DNA of 64,000 bases from Mastigias papua (lineage: Eukaryota > Cnidaria > Scyphozoa > Rhizostomeae > Mastigiidae), in assembly GCA_964019165.1 (NCBI GenBank), contig OZ025268.1, forward strand, positions 16,340,852 to 16,404,851, given 5' to 3'. Below the pieces are notes generated by a model, which was not told where the DNA came from, made no database searches, and saw nothing but the letters and a program-made list of their open reading frames with translations. The position numbers and the translations under genes are program-made. This document shows, one piece after another, positions 12,601-26,988 of this stretch (positions are counted from its first letter, which is position 1; every line of letters begins with the position of its first letter).

Positions 12601-15600
12601 TTTTCCACTTCAAGTGCAAAGTTAAATAACGGAGTTGTCGGGAAATTTCCTTTGATAAAATCTTTCATAATTTCCACACGGGTGTCTGGGTTGTTGATCT
12701 AGGTAATAAAAAGAGGTGAAATGGTTAAGCACATTGAAAGGAATATGAAGCAGGGAAGTTCATAGCACTCCGGCAAAACTAGGCTACAAAAGACAAATAG
12801 CTCTTACTCCCATGCGACTTAAGCATAACAGAGTAGATATGATGAATGGTGGGTACGAAATACAAGGCAATGACGCAATAGAAATGACTGCACGAAAGTT
12901 GCAAGTCTTTAGGCTAAAGACATATATATAGAAGGAATACTGTGCAATTCAAACGCCAATAGCTTAATACGGTGCTACAAGCTGGTATAACATTGTGGTA
13001 TATTCATTCAAATATGTACCCAAGTGTCAAAAAGGTTTTCAAAGAGCTGTCAATGAAGTTAGTGGGGGTCATTCAAGAGGCACGTAACAGAAAAAATTGT
13101 CGTTTTAAACCCCCTATCCCCCATGTAACGGAGTTTATTCCATCTCGTTGTTACGAAACATTCTTGCAAGAGACCCCCTACATGAGACAAGTCTGCCAGC
13201 TTCTACTCACATCTTACAGTATAATATTATATGATAAAGCAAAAATGATGTAGTATAGTACAACATAGAATACAATAATACTATATAATATGAAGCAATA
13301 AAATACAGTGCAAAACAATAAAAAAATGGTACGCTAAAATATGACTTTTATACATGCAGCAACATATCTAGTTTGGTAGTAACCTGTACACTCATGTGCA
13401 TCTCGTGAGAAAGAAGGCCCTAAAAGTTATTCCTTTATTTACTCAAATTGCTACATGGTGTGATTGTCATCTTAAACAATAATTGATTATAGGAAGGAAA
13501 CAGTTCTCAATCTTTTCTGACCATAGTGGGCTGACATCGCCAATAAGGTATGAATGATGTTCCAACTCTATGGCAAACACAAAGGATATTTGGAAGTTTA
13601 TATTTCCCGACATCAGGTCATCTATCGAGATCCATTCCATCTCCTACACAGACACTTCATATTACTTGCTGATTGATGAGTGGAAATACTGCACGAGTTT
13701 TTAGCGTCCTGTAACTGAGGTAATCCAGACACCCCCTATCCCCAAGTATCTCTCAAAAACGTGTTACAGGAATGATGCAAATCCCAACCCCTCAATGTTA
13801 CTTGCTTTTTGAATGACCATAACCTCCTATCATCACGAAAACAATTCATAAAAAGAGGTAAAAGGTAAAGATAAATCTTATCTACGATTCCGTATGTTGT
13901 GGAGTACCAGTCAGATATGAGACTTATCCTGGGCAGTCGGCTTAGTGAAGTAGGGTGGCCAGTTCCTCTTCTAGTCGCCTTTATCTCCCCAGTGTTGCAG
14001 CCAGGTACACATTTGCTGCTGGGTGGGCAGTGAGAAATAATCCCAACTATGGTCCGAGGGTTCGTCTCGAACCATCGATCTTCCGTCAAGCACGCTAACC
14101 ACTCCGCCACTCGCGCATATTTCATAAATATATGTTCAAAAATGAAGCACTAACTATCTTCGTCACCAAACAAAGTAACTTAAAAATTAATCATACCGAT
14201 TTCACCCTGTGTCCAATGCCCATGATTAATTGACCTTTCTTTCTCATTTCGTTGACGAATTCCATTGGCGTTTTACCTGCATCAAATGCCACAGAAAACT
14301 GCTTAGCGGCTGCATCCAGAGCACCGCCAAACCTATCGCCCTGAAGTCATGAGAAAAACTAACATTAAATCACAGTCAACCGATGATGCTTGTAACCTGT
14401 GGCTTGAGACCCGACTGGCTAACAGCCTGACCTTGTCTGTATTTACTTCGAAAAAGGGAGATCATTAAGTTTGGATACGATGTAACAATTGTAGTGAATG
14501 TGGTACATAGCATTGGTACCTGTTCCACAGAACAGCCAAATCACAGCACCAATGGGAAACCTATCCATGGCTGGTCTCCTGAATAAACTTGTTCAAAGTG
14601 TTTTTCAAAATTCACAGTTTGAAAACTGTTGTGAAATCAAGAATAATTATTAACAGCAAATCAAAATTGTTCCTGGTGGTAATTGAAGGATCTTTACAGC
14701 TACTAGCAACAGCAAAAAGCATAACTACTATTGAAAATACCGTATCAGTAAGAACAGTAAAACGGACAGTGTAACCTGAAACGTTACACCTTTTTGTTTA
14801 TCACAATGGAAAATGCAAAAGAAAACGTCCTAGGTTTAGCTGCATGGACACTTTCAAGGGCGAGTCCTGTTTATAAGCTACTCAATCTACTTACTATTGT
14901 TAGCAATCCTGAGCACAAGGATGACATAAGATCCTTTCCGGCACGGGCAGTCACAATAGTGTTGTGGGCACCAGAGACAGCTGAAAACATTGAAAGGAAA
15001 TTAGCCAGATTAGTATAGCACTCAAAAACACTTTAAGGTAACAAACTATGTTGGAAATAAATGACGCGGTGACTTTCTTCGTTGGTATATTAATTGGTGC
15101 AAATTCTGCATGTGACTTTAAAGCAAATTACTGGCATTTCTACTAGAAAAAATAATTCAAAGGAAACTAATACTATTTAGATATTTATGGGTTTCGTCTA
15201 TCAAAGGGTGAATAATTAAATAATATCATTGATTTATTTGTAGTTTTCTTCGGTGCGTTTACTGCAACTCAGTGCTGTACACTAGTGGGCGAAGGGGGTG
15301 TGCGGCCGCCTTCCAATATTTAAAACACAATGGAATTGTTAGGGCGTGGTTGTCCGAGGAGCTTCGACCCGACTGCTCTAGTCTGTTTGCCTCCTCCCGC
15401 AAAAAAGTAACCAGCCAAGTTTCCAACACTGTTACAACTCTCCAAATAATTGATGCAATTCACCCTTATAGTCATAATGAATAATTTTTTCGATTAATCC
15501 ATTATCTATACTCTTGCTTAAATCCAAAATAATAAACTTGAGTGAATAGATAAAAAACAATCCCCGCAAGAAGGTGTTGTATATTCAGCAGAGTGTTACA

Positions 15601-17416
15601 ATTTCAATAGACCTCGACGACATACAAGGAAGATGATAGGTAATAATGAATGACGAACCTGGGCCATGATCCGCAGTAAGCATTATACACATTTCAATGA
15701 ATTCGCAAGCGTATGGAGGAAGTCTGTAAGAATACATTAAAATATATCAGTGACTACAAACAACCGAAAAATAATTTAGTTAACAGTCAAATAACCAAAC
15801 AATATTGTAGTCAACAGTCACATAACGGAAAATATTGTATTCAACGCACAGAAACCGAAAAACATAGTAGTAAAATAACGGAGAAAATACTGTAATTAAC
15901 GATCTAACCACCCAAAAATACTACAGCTCCTGTTGAGAGAATGACGATTACGTCACAATCTAAAATAAAGATTTGGTAGTTGCTGTTGTTTGCTAGCTTA
16001 ACTTTGATTGGTTACTCTGATTTACTACGTATGTTTTTACGTATGAGTTCTTACAATTTTGTTAGTTATGTTTTATGTTGCGATGATGTTGTATGCATCT
16101 TGAAGTTGTTCGTATGCTTTGGTTAGATCCTGCGTAAACTCTAACAGATACCAATCAAACAAAGCAAAAATACTGTAATAGACACACATTAAATGAATAA
16201 ACCAATAGGCAATCATGTCTTAAAATTATCCCGCTATCTAAAGCAACATACCCCTACTCCCTCCAGTTATAAACACTTTGGATCGTTGAAAAAGCTTCAA
16301 AAAGAAGTACAGCAAAGATGCCCAATAATAGTGCTGATTATTGGATACATTTGAATTGAACACGTACAGATTTCCGTATCGCAATTACGTCAACGTATCT
16401 CAGTAAGTCACTTACACATTGAATGTCAATTTAACTAAATTAATGCAAATGGAATTCTTTATTTCAAAATGTGAAAGATGCTTTGATCTTGATTGGTCGT
16501 ACGTTGATGCTCCACTGACGAAAAATGTTCCTAAAAGCTACTTTTATTCTGCATTAATAATCCATCAGCAACTGGTGATTAGCATGAAGGTAGTGGAGGG
16601 CTTTCAATAGTAAATAACTATCGGGACGTACAATGTCCCCCTCCCCCCCCCCAACGCAAGGTATACTACTTGTCAAGAGTGCAGTTAGCAAATCTAATAA
16701 TTTATGAAAGATTTACAATAATGTTCTAGTAATGAAATATAAATGAAAATAAGATATACCTTCGCTGAAACCACAGCAAACCCAAAGTTCCACCAATACC
16801 CATTTTATCCTAAAATTGAGATATATATAAAAAATATAAAAAGTGTATGCAAAAGACATTAAATATATCAGTATCAAGTGAAATGAATCGACTTGTAACA
16901 CCGTCCTACAAAGGAAGCACAAATGCACTGGTCATGACGACCCTTGGAAGCAGAAAGCCCTAAGGAATACCAAATTTCACTATGGGCTCTATATTTGAAG
17001 AAAAGATCTATCACCTGTAAAAAAAATGAGCGAAATTCCGTTGGGAAATATCTCTCGAGAAAAAGTTCTCGAGAAATTTCGCAAGTTAGGGGTGTTAAAA
17101 GTAGCAAATATGCCATAAAAAATAATAATAGCAAATAATATAAATAGCAAACAGATGAAAATAAATAATAATGACAGCTATTAAGTATTGCCGTGATTCT
17201 GAATTGCGCACCCAAATGTACACAGAGATAAGTCTTGCTAAGGCTGCAGTAGTGTTATATCATAAACCAACCAAATCACAAATGTGTAGTAAAAGAAAAG
17301 AAACAGCCTACCTTGAAAACATCGTGAACAGGAACTCCAGCATACAGCAATTCCTGGCCCCTTTCGTCACAAATTGTTGATATAAATGACGAAGGTTTTC
17401 TGATCAATCCAAGCTC
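9697..17416 (-). CDS. ACLY: ACLY exons 23-31: citrate-synthase-like (citryl-CoA lyase) module
   Basis: Exons: 17312-17416, 16760-16809, 15659-15723, 14895-14980, 14197-14340, 12585-12698, 11883-11965, 10657-10733, 9697-9809. Motifs: [113 protein letters not shown] and [15 protein letters not shown]. Catalytic His897, His972 and Asp1023 are all present. The C-terminal tail is about six residues longer than the human protein. Confidence 0.95.
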
Positions 17417-20400
17417 CTATTGATGGAATGTATTGGAATACAGTATATGGAAAATAATTATATATGATGCAGAATAAACAGGCAAAAGTCTACTATAAAA
17501 ATGCCAGAAAGATATATTCGTACAAAGAAGTTATTTCGTGTGAAAGAGGCAAAGAAAATGTGCACAGAACAAGAAATAATATATCATCGTCTATTCTGCA
17601 GCAAGTTTCACCGCTAAATATCTCCTATTCTATAAGCGAATGTAAAAAAGATACCAACAGGAAACTACGGTTCTAATGATGTCATTAGATGATCCTAAGC
17701 AACACAAAATTTTCTCTTTAAAAAAGATACTAGCAAAGAGGAGCTCGAAGGAGCCTCTCAAAACCTAAAGTCTTCTCAATCAATTAAATGGCATAAAAAC
17801 AGTTGAGTGTCAATCGGTAAATACTTCATAGAGAAGGGGTTGGTCACCATTTTTAAAAATGGCGACCGAGATTCCGATAACTTGTCTCTTGATCAGTTGG
17901 CAATCAGTGCATAGAGACGTTATGACACTCAATTCAGGTCAAATGTGTCAACTTGATTACACAAATCTCCGTCTGATTTCTTTTGTAAAAGCAAAAGAGA
18001 ACTAATTGCACTTCTAAAACTATTTAATGAGATTCAGAAAAGTAAGGAATAGGTTGCTGCTGTTCAGAAATCGTTCGGTGTAAAATTAATAAATAAACTA
18101 CCTGAGCCCAGTTGTAATCCATTGGTACGGTCGGAGGGCGTTTTTCTGGTTTTGGAACAATGACTCCATCTTCTACTAACTTTTTGTAAACTTTGCTAAA
18201 CAACAAAAGTTAACTATACGTCATATTTACGTAGTATTTTGAAGAAAAAGATATCCCACAAGAGAAATCAAATTCTGAGGAAGAGTGATTGAATTCTATA
18301 ACTGTTAAGTATTTACAAAAATGGCCAAAGGATCGCCAGAAAGCGTCTCTGGACAGCTTCGTTCCTAAAGAGGTGTGCAGGGGTGTCACACCCCCCAGAA
18401 AAAAGGTCTATCGGCAAATAACCCAAATGTGCCATTTGTGTAGGCAAACCGCTTTGATTTTTTGTATTGTTGGAGCCTAAGAAGAAAGGTCAGGTGTTGC
18501 GGGAAGCAGACAGCTTGTGAATTTGCTACATTTAATAGATTCAAACAATTTGCCCAAAAATTGGACACAAAGTGGTATAAGAAATAGACAGATATCCTTC
18601 AATCATGGCAGTTACGCCCAGTTTTTCGGTAAATTGTAGATTCTACACTCCTGAAAGAAATTTCTATGCAGCGGCCCTACGTCTGGAAAGTTCTTTTCAT
18701 TTGCTGATCGGGGGGGGGGGTGCTCGATTCCAAGAATTAAGAACCTACGCATTCTCTAATGTGCTAGCTTCATGTGTCTAAAGTTCGATCAAACAAGCCG
18801 ATCATATATTACTTTTATCACACATAGTCAATTTTATCACACTTAATCTATATAATAAGAGGCGTTTGCCATAATAATCAATTATCTTTAAAGAAAGAAG
18901 AGCATAGACTCGAAGCTAATTATGAGTACAAATCACGATAAACAACCGGCCGTGAAGACTTAACAGCTTTAAATGGCACATACTCGAAGACACCTATCGG
19001 AAGGGTGATGATTTGAACATAGACTATGATAACCACATAAAGGAGCGAAGGAGATCTCTTGCAAAAATATTTTTATACATCATTCCAGTCAGTGACTAAA
19101 GTTTGTATCAACTTTTTGGAAGGAAACTTCGCTGCTAAGTAAGTTATTGGTAAAAGAAACAAAAATCTTGGCCAAATCATTGTGAGTAATGTAAAAAGAC
19201 TAAAAAGAAGGTCAAAACAGTCACATCATGATATATCGAGTCAAATCAACGGGCTGCATATTTTTAATTAACATTGCTTTCTAGATCAGCTGTGACGCTA
19301 CAGAAGCAAAAATAAATATGGGAAAAACTGGCATCAATTTCCTGCAAATATTCAACTTACTTTATTAGAATTCCTAAGTCATCGAAAGTATCCGGAACAT
19401 GGGCACCAGCTTCTTTCAATGCCTAAAGGAAAAAAAACGCCCAAAAACAATAAAATACAAAAAATGTGGCTAAAACTGTGTTGTATACAAGATATAATAA
19501 AGCACTGCATAGTATGCAGCCAACTCTCTCTTAAACTGGAAAAACGGACCAGAAATATGAGAACAAAGAAAACAGGTTGAGCAGTACGTTCTATTTTAGC
19601 TGGAATAAATGATGCAAAAGGTTTAAGTAATGACAGCATCTTTTAAGCACAGTTTAAAAGTTTTTGTTATCACTAATTGTTTGGAAGAGCTCATTCCTTC
19701 TGGTGAAAACAACTCCTCAAAACATAGGAATGACTTTGTATGTCTCCTTTGTACTTTGAACACAAAAAGGCCTTTCCTATATGGCTCTATCTTGGCTGCT
19801 TTCTAAAAGAACTCATTGAAGTTTGGACCCTTCTAATGAAGCAAACAGCTGTTCTATTCACAATGAATCTCTCTTATAGGGGAGGGGATAAATAACGGCC
19901 TAGCCTGCCACTGGAATTAAAGTCACAAATATCTTCTTAAACTCGAGGCTCGTATAAAATTGGAAAGAAATAGGACTTAGCTGCAAGGAGGGTAAAAGTT
20001 ATACAAGTGTAACCAAAGTTGGATCCATTGATTAATGTATTAGATCTCTAGGACTTTTTGGCTCAAGATAGGCTCTATACATGCATCAATGCATCAATCT
20101 TGATACTTTTGATTTTAAAAACGTACAACAAAGACACTTTCTTTAATACTATGCCTTATACCTGTCATATTGACTTTTGTCTTAAGGTTTTAGGCAACTT
20201 TCCTTTTTACAAAGTAGCTTGATCACATAATTTTACAAAACACTTGAGACAGTTCGACATAGGGAGGAGAAACATGCGCAGAGGACCGAGAATCTTGGTC
20301 AAAAATGAGACAAAGTTCCAGGTAGAGAAGTTCGAAATATGAAGAAAAACGTAGGAAGCAGCCATCCGAAACCTCCTTCCAACGGCCCACAATTTCAGTT

Positions 20401-23400
20401 CGAGAAAGGAGGATATTTGAAATAGAGAGATAGAGAAACCGGTAGCATGTATACATAATCTTTTATAGAATACTAAAACAAACACAACAAACAACAAGGT
20501 ATACAAAATAGTATACAACATATAAGACAAAACAACATAAATTGGATTATTACCTTATTTTTTGCTCTAGCAGTCTCACCTTCTGCATTGGCACATGCAT
20601 TCGCGTGTCCAAATTGTACCTTATTAGGGACAAAAAGATAAATCAAATGTTTCTATGTGTTAAGGCTCTTTTCCACTTAATTTGGATTTCAGATTTCGCA
20701 TGCCACCTCATTGTTCCCAGCCCATGTGCAAATGTTGTGTGATATACGAACGTTCGAATGTGGACTGGGGACAATGATTTCGCTTGCAAAATTAAACGCG
20801 CAATCTGAAAGTAAGTGGAAATGGGCCTCTAGAACCATACAAGTTCCGAGAGATAAAATAGCACTAAAATAAAGCCAATAATGCATAGTTAACAGTTCTA
20901 GGTGTTGTCTGTTACAGGAACACAGCATACATTGGGCCAAATAACACATCAAAATCAGGACTGACATCCCATGAGGTGCACGTGTATTTTCAAAATTCAA
21001 AAAACGATGACAAGACTACCTTGCCTAAGTACAGCGACCAAATCTTTAATTACGAGCTCTGATCAGGTTCATTCTCTCCCAATCATCACGCAAAATGGGC
21101 CTAGGTTTAGCTGTGGAGCGCCTGTGTGGTCAGAATCCTGCAAGATGATTGGTCAATTGGGTTGGGAGAAAATAGACATGATCAGAGATATCAAACATTT
21201 GGCAGCTATGCAACTTGCACATAAATCTCAAGCTAACTAGAATATTGGCTTTGGACACAATAAATTACTCGTGAACTACCTACAAGTATGCATACATTAT
21301 AAGACAACGATTAATTCTATAACGAACGCATGGACTACAAGAAAATGTTGTGCATAAAATTAATGTCTGTGACTACTGCTGTATTGCGTGAAGCTAACTA
21401 GCACTGATAGTCCATCAAAGCAGTGGCAAGGAGAATGGGTGATTAGGTTATGTTCCAGCAAGGAGTCTTGCTTCTAAAAAGTAGAAACTTTATGCAGCGA
21501 ATAGCTTTTGATGCAGTTAACTGAAATATACTATACCAACAGATGGAAGACTGCGAGGCTGAAATTGCTACAACAACTTTCTCCTTACTATAGGAAGACT
21601 AAACAGTTGCTGCGGAGATATATTAATCTATCAATATGTCTGGGTAATTTTCTTCATTAAAATTACTCAATGGTTTTAATGTATCTATGTACATTTCAGA
21701 CTATGGCTAGCTATTATGAAAACTTCATACCTCACTTGTAAACATGTCTGCGCATGTTCCTAGGATCCATGCTACAACTGGTTTTGTAATCCTCTTCTCC
21801 TTAATTGCATTGCAAATATCATATTCATCGACTCCACCAACCTGAACACAAATCATACGAATAGGACTTAAAACAAAAAGTAAATGAGCAAGAAAATGCT
21901 TCGTAGATACCTGGACTGAATCAAGGGACTCCTTTATTTTGAAATGATTCATGGGTTCCAATACAACTATTTATCACGGGAAATAATCTTTGATAGGTTC
22001 TTTGTAGAAGAAGACAAAAACTGTACTGGTTATCTCAGCGACATCGTTCAAAAATGAATTTGCCCTACCTCGCCAAGAAGAACAATCATCCTTATTTCAG
22101 GATTCTTTTCGTATCTCATAACATGTTCAATAAAGGTTGAGCCAGGATATCTAAGGAAAAAACAAGATCTCTAACATCTTTACAAGGTAAACAATAACAA
22201 TACGAATTAGCTTATATCCAAAATACTTGAAAACAAAGTGAACTACAAAAGCATCTGAAAAAACTAAACTAGCATCAATAACTAGGTGCCAGCGTGTACA
22301 ATATTGTTTTCATTTCTTCTTTCATTCGTTCTTTTATTCATTATTCATTCTATCTACAGTTTAATCTTTCTTACTCCCTCTGTTCCCACCTTCATCAAAC
22401 TCACACGTCTCCTCTACGTTGGTCTTCATCAGTTTCTACAAAAATTGATAGAGTAATGAATGGCCAAAATAGTTGAAAGAACTGCAAAACACTTGGCTAC
22501 CAACCTATCTCCACCAATGGCTACTCCTTCACAAACCCCATCAGTATTTCTTGCAATAATATTGTTGAGCTCATTTGACAGACCACCAGATCGAGACACA
22601 TAACCAACACTAAGAAGAAGGTATCACTATGGCAATATTGATAAACATATCTACCAATATCTACATAAAACCATAACATCTACTCACTTGTGTTACTGTG
22701 CTAAAGAACGAAAATCTCCGAAGTCATTCAATTTCGATTACTGTTCAGACGTCCCTCAAATATAATTTGTTCCCACTGGTCTGTACTCTCTTCATACCTT
22801 CAACCTAAATTTCTTCAGAGCTGAGGTAAAATGATTGGATTTCTTCTCCATTTAAGATTCATTCGACATTTCAAAAACTGCATATGTTTACTGAAAAATC
22901 TGCAACAATACATACTGAAACTACACCCCGTGAGAAAAAAGTAAATTCAGAGGATTAATGCATTCACGCATTAAAAATCAAACACACTTGTTGCAACTCC
23001 CTTTGAGCACCCCCAAGCGAATTCTCACCCTAGTATCCTACTTAAGTACAAGTCACCACAATAATTACAGTACGCACTGAAACCGAAAAGAAGTACAACA
23101 GCTAACCTTCCCGGCCTGTATAATCTTGACGCAAGAATATTATCGAGCATTCCGCCTGTATTTCCGATCTTGAAGCAGCCGGGCTTGATACCACCGACCT
23201 GAAAGAAAACACTTACTGGATGATAATGATCTTGACCAAAGTAACGGAATAATGGTTTGAATTCAAAATGAATACCCGGCCACTGTAGGCACATCAACCG
23301 GCCACTGTGGTACGAGGTTCTCAGGGACAGGTCCGACCTATTTAGTTATATGTTTTCCTTTCCGCTTTGTTTTACGCACTACTAGAAGAGCGCCTTCTGT

Positions 23401-24107
23401 GTTTTTAGCACTACGAAGAGATTGCTTTCAGGATGGCTATCTTGAAATAACTTTACATGGTCTTCTACTGGGAATTGCATACCGTAAATCTTCAAACTGG
23501 TCCCCTTCGGAAAAGCCCTCATTGAATAAGCTTCTAAGCTTGAACTTCAAATATCTAATATGACCCTCACCCAGAACAAGCCCAATCACAGAAGATGACG
23601 AGCACTTTGTTATAGACTGGTGCTTATATTCAGTCTGTTAGTGACATGTACCAAAAATTTAAAGCTCCAATCAAATAAACCCTTCCCTCGGATAAGCTCT
23701 TAACCAAAAAATATAAGAAACAAATAAGTTAGGGGGCTTATTTGAGCATTTACGATAATGCTGACAGGTTGGCACTTCTAGGAAATTGATGCGAAAATTA
23801 TCACTCTATTAAAATTGGCCTAAAGAACAGAAACTTTGAGATAGTCAAGATGCTCTTTTTAATACTTGTTTGCACACAAGCAGCCCTTGAAACATTGTGA
23901 TCTGATTATGCACGAAAGCAAACTTGAAATAGATTCGAAGAAATACCGTTGCTGGTCCAATAATCATCACATTCTTCGCTTTGGCAATCTTGTTCAGCTT
24001 TTGGGTTAACCGTTCAGGAATTCCCTCAGCAATTATTGCAATACATCGAATCTACAATGAAATAACTTTTTTACACTAGCAACAACAACAACAGCAACAA
24101 CAACAAA

Positions 24108-24138
<31 letters not shown>

Positions 24139-26934
24139 CTACTGTTATTTTTACTACAACTGAAACATGCCCTAAATACTTAATATTTACTACGACATTC
24201 AAAAGCTGTCCATTCAAATGGAATCGATCTACTCTTTCCTAACATTACTGGATGTCACAAATAATGGTGAATTGATCAAAATGCTACCGTTCAGGTGTTT
24301 GAAATAGCAACAAGACAATAGCAGAAATGCCAACACGTCTGATACAAACAACATAACAAAACCATGTACTTCATCGCCACACTGGCCTACAGAATTTCAT
24401 GTAAAAATACTCGAAAGGCCATGCATAAGGCATCAATCTTTTGCAACAGAAAGTCACTGGGTTCAGCATAACGACCGATATACATTCAAGAAATCACTAG
24501 TTAGGCAAAATTCCATCAAAACAACACAAAAATGTCATTACAGAGCTTAAAACTCAAACAAGCAACATCACAAGGATCTATGAACAATGATACTAATGTT
24601 TAAAAACTTTAGAGGATTTTAACACCTTTTTTCTGGATTTACCTACTCCCTAAATCGCTGCTAGTTCTGTGATTTAGAAACCAACTTCCTATAAATTTTT
24701 AGCCAAAAAAGAAACTTTACCTGTGAATGATTTAACGCTTCAAGGGTACTTTCATAGGCCGAGCGGAGTGATGCAAAGCTGACCATAACACTAGCATCAG
24801 GGTGTTTTTTCAACGCCTCGCTCATTTCCCTATATACTAGTAGAAAAGACCAACATCATTAAAACAGGCCACATGTCGGTGAAATACCTACCTATGTTTA
24901 TAATATAGAAGGTGGTGCATTGAGATGCTCATTTTATCAAAGGCTAACCGTAGGATTAATATTACCTTAAGATACATCTAGGGTTTTCTAATTTGGCTGC
25001 TAAATATTTAACTGAATGGCTCATGGTATAATTATCTTTCTTTTTCTGCTTTGATCTGCTTCTAGTTGAAGTTGATGTAAGACGTGATTTTATGAGGGAA
25101 TATGAATGAGAAACTGAAATTCAACTCAAAGTAACTTTAAGTCTATTCATGTCTCAAGGCGCATTTCCAGTTGACTTGGGCGTAAACAGACTATTCCCAA
25201 TCCATGTCTGAGCGTATCACAATGTGCGGGTGCCCGGATGTGGATAGGAAACAAGAGGTCATATACAAACATCGAAAGTAAATGGAAATGGGCATTTATG
25301 TTTAGAGTGATCTTCACTTTGTGCAAGTTTCAGGCTACAGATATAGCTAAGTGATCACTAATGCTGAGTGTCTAAAAATTATTACTCAAGAATCGAAACT
25401 TAGAGCCTTCGATTGCTTGAAGGTACACATTTAGAAGGATTCATAATCTAATGAAATACCTACATTGGGCCTTCACTACCACTTATGAATATTAGTTATA
25501 AAACCATAAACACTCATCCATGTGCGATAAACCATATATTGACTTTTACTCATATAAGCTATATTACACGGAAAAATCACCATTTCATAAATGTAAGATT
25601 AAACTAGCTATCAAAAATGATAAACATATAACAAGTAAATGAATAATAAGCATGAATATGGAGGAGAAATTAGCATCTTTAGAATTATGCTATTAGAGGC
25701 GAATGCTAACAGCGTTATGGGTGGTAACTTAGGAATGAAATAGTACTAAAAAGGGCAGAGGCATACAAAAGTCTGATCAAAATGATTACGAAGTGCCAAA
25801 TGTCATTCTTTGGTCATATCTATAGAAAGAACAATCTGGAGTACTTGGCAAGTACAGGAAAGTCTGATGGAAAGAAAGCGCGCGGCAAGCAGAAACAAAG
25901 TTGTGTCGCTAGCATGAAAAGAAGAATGGTACTGTCTTGAATATATAATAAAATTATACATGATCGTCAATGTCAGTAGAAATGAAACATGGATAGACTA
26001 ACAGTGATAAATGAAAAGATTAAACCAAGGCACTTCACAACACACCTGGTATCATTATTTCCTTGTGGCCATAATAAAACTTCTGCTTATGGTTGCCACT
26101 GAAACAAAGAAAGAGACCATGGAGAATTTGTTCAGTTTCAATATATCACTTATTACGTTAAAATTCGCACGTTGGATTTCATTTCCAAAAGCATATATAG
26201 GAGTTCATCAAGGGCAAACTCTGGCAATCTTAATGGCAACATGAAAATCATAGTCAATACGTGACATAAAGTATATGTCTTGCAATGGACAATTATTAAA
26301 TTACACGAGAAACATCCAATAAAAGTAAATGAGAAATGCTCAAGAATACCGCTTCTGCTGATGCACTTTTAAAGACACCACTTTGCTGGTACTAACCTGA
26401 ACGGATAGACACTTGCAACAACGGAGGGGAATTCTCTGGAACATACATAATCGAAATCGAGCATCCCCTAAAGAAAAAGTAAAGTGCTGAAGTTATAATA
26501 AAAATTGAAGATAAGATATCTAAAGGTACAAAATGTAGGAATTTAATAAGCATTAAAAGCAATAAATAAAGCATGAACAATTGATGATTGCAGTCATAGT
26601 AAATAGAATGCCACATTAAATAGAATACAACCTGAACAGCTCTTGGTTGCATCCCCCAAATGATAGCCTTTGAGTTACTATTGAAAATTTCTTTTGCATC
26701 AGCATCGCCATTTTCGACAAACACCATTGACTCGGAGCTGTCTACAGTTGCCATAGCAATATCACTGTCAATTCGAGGCCTTTTTGATGATGTTTCGGAT
26801 GAAGACGAGCGCACCTTTCCATTCTGAAAAAACCACCCAATTCAGCAAAAATCTTAACTGCTACCCAATTAAACTTCAAAATCAAACAAAATAGAAAGAA
26901 CTCCTTTCGACAAAAGATAATCCCTTGCAAAAAG

Positions 26935-26988
<54 letters not shown>

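Noticed and set aside
14045..14116. Possible functional tRNA gene
   Set aside because: Pol III boxes are present but no acceptor stem or complete cloverleaf closes, and a SINE body and tail follow.
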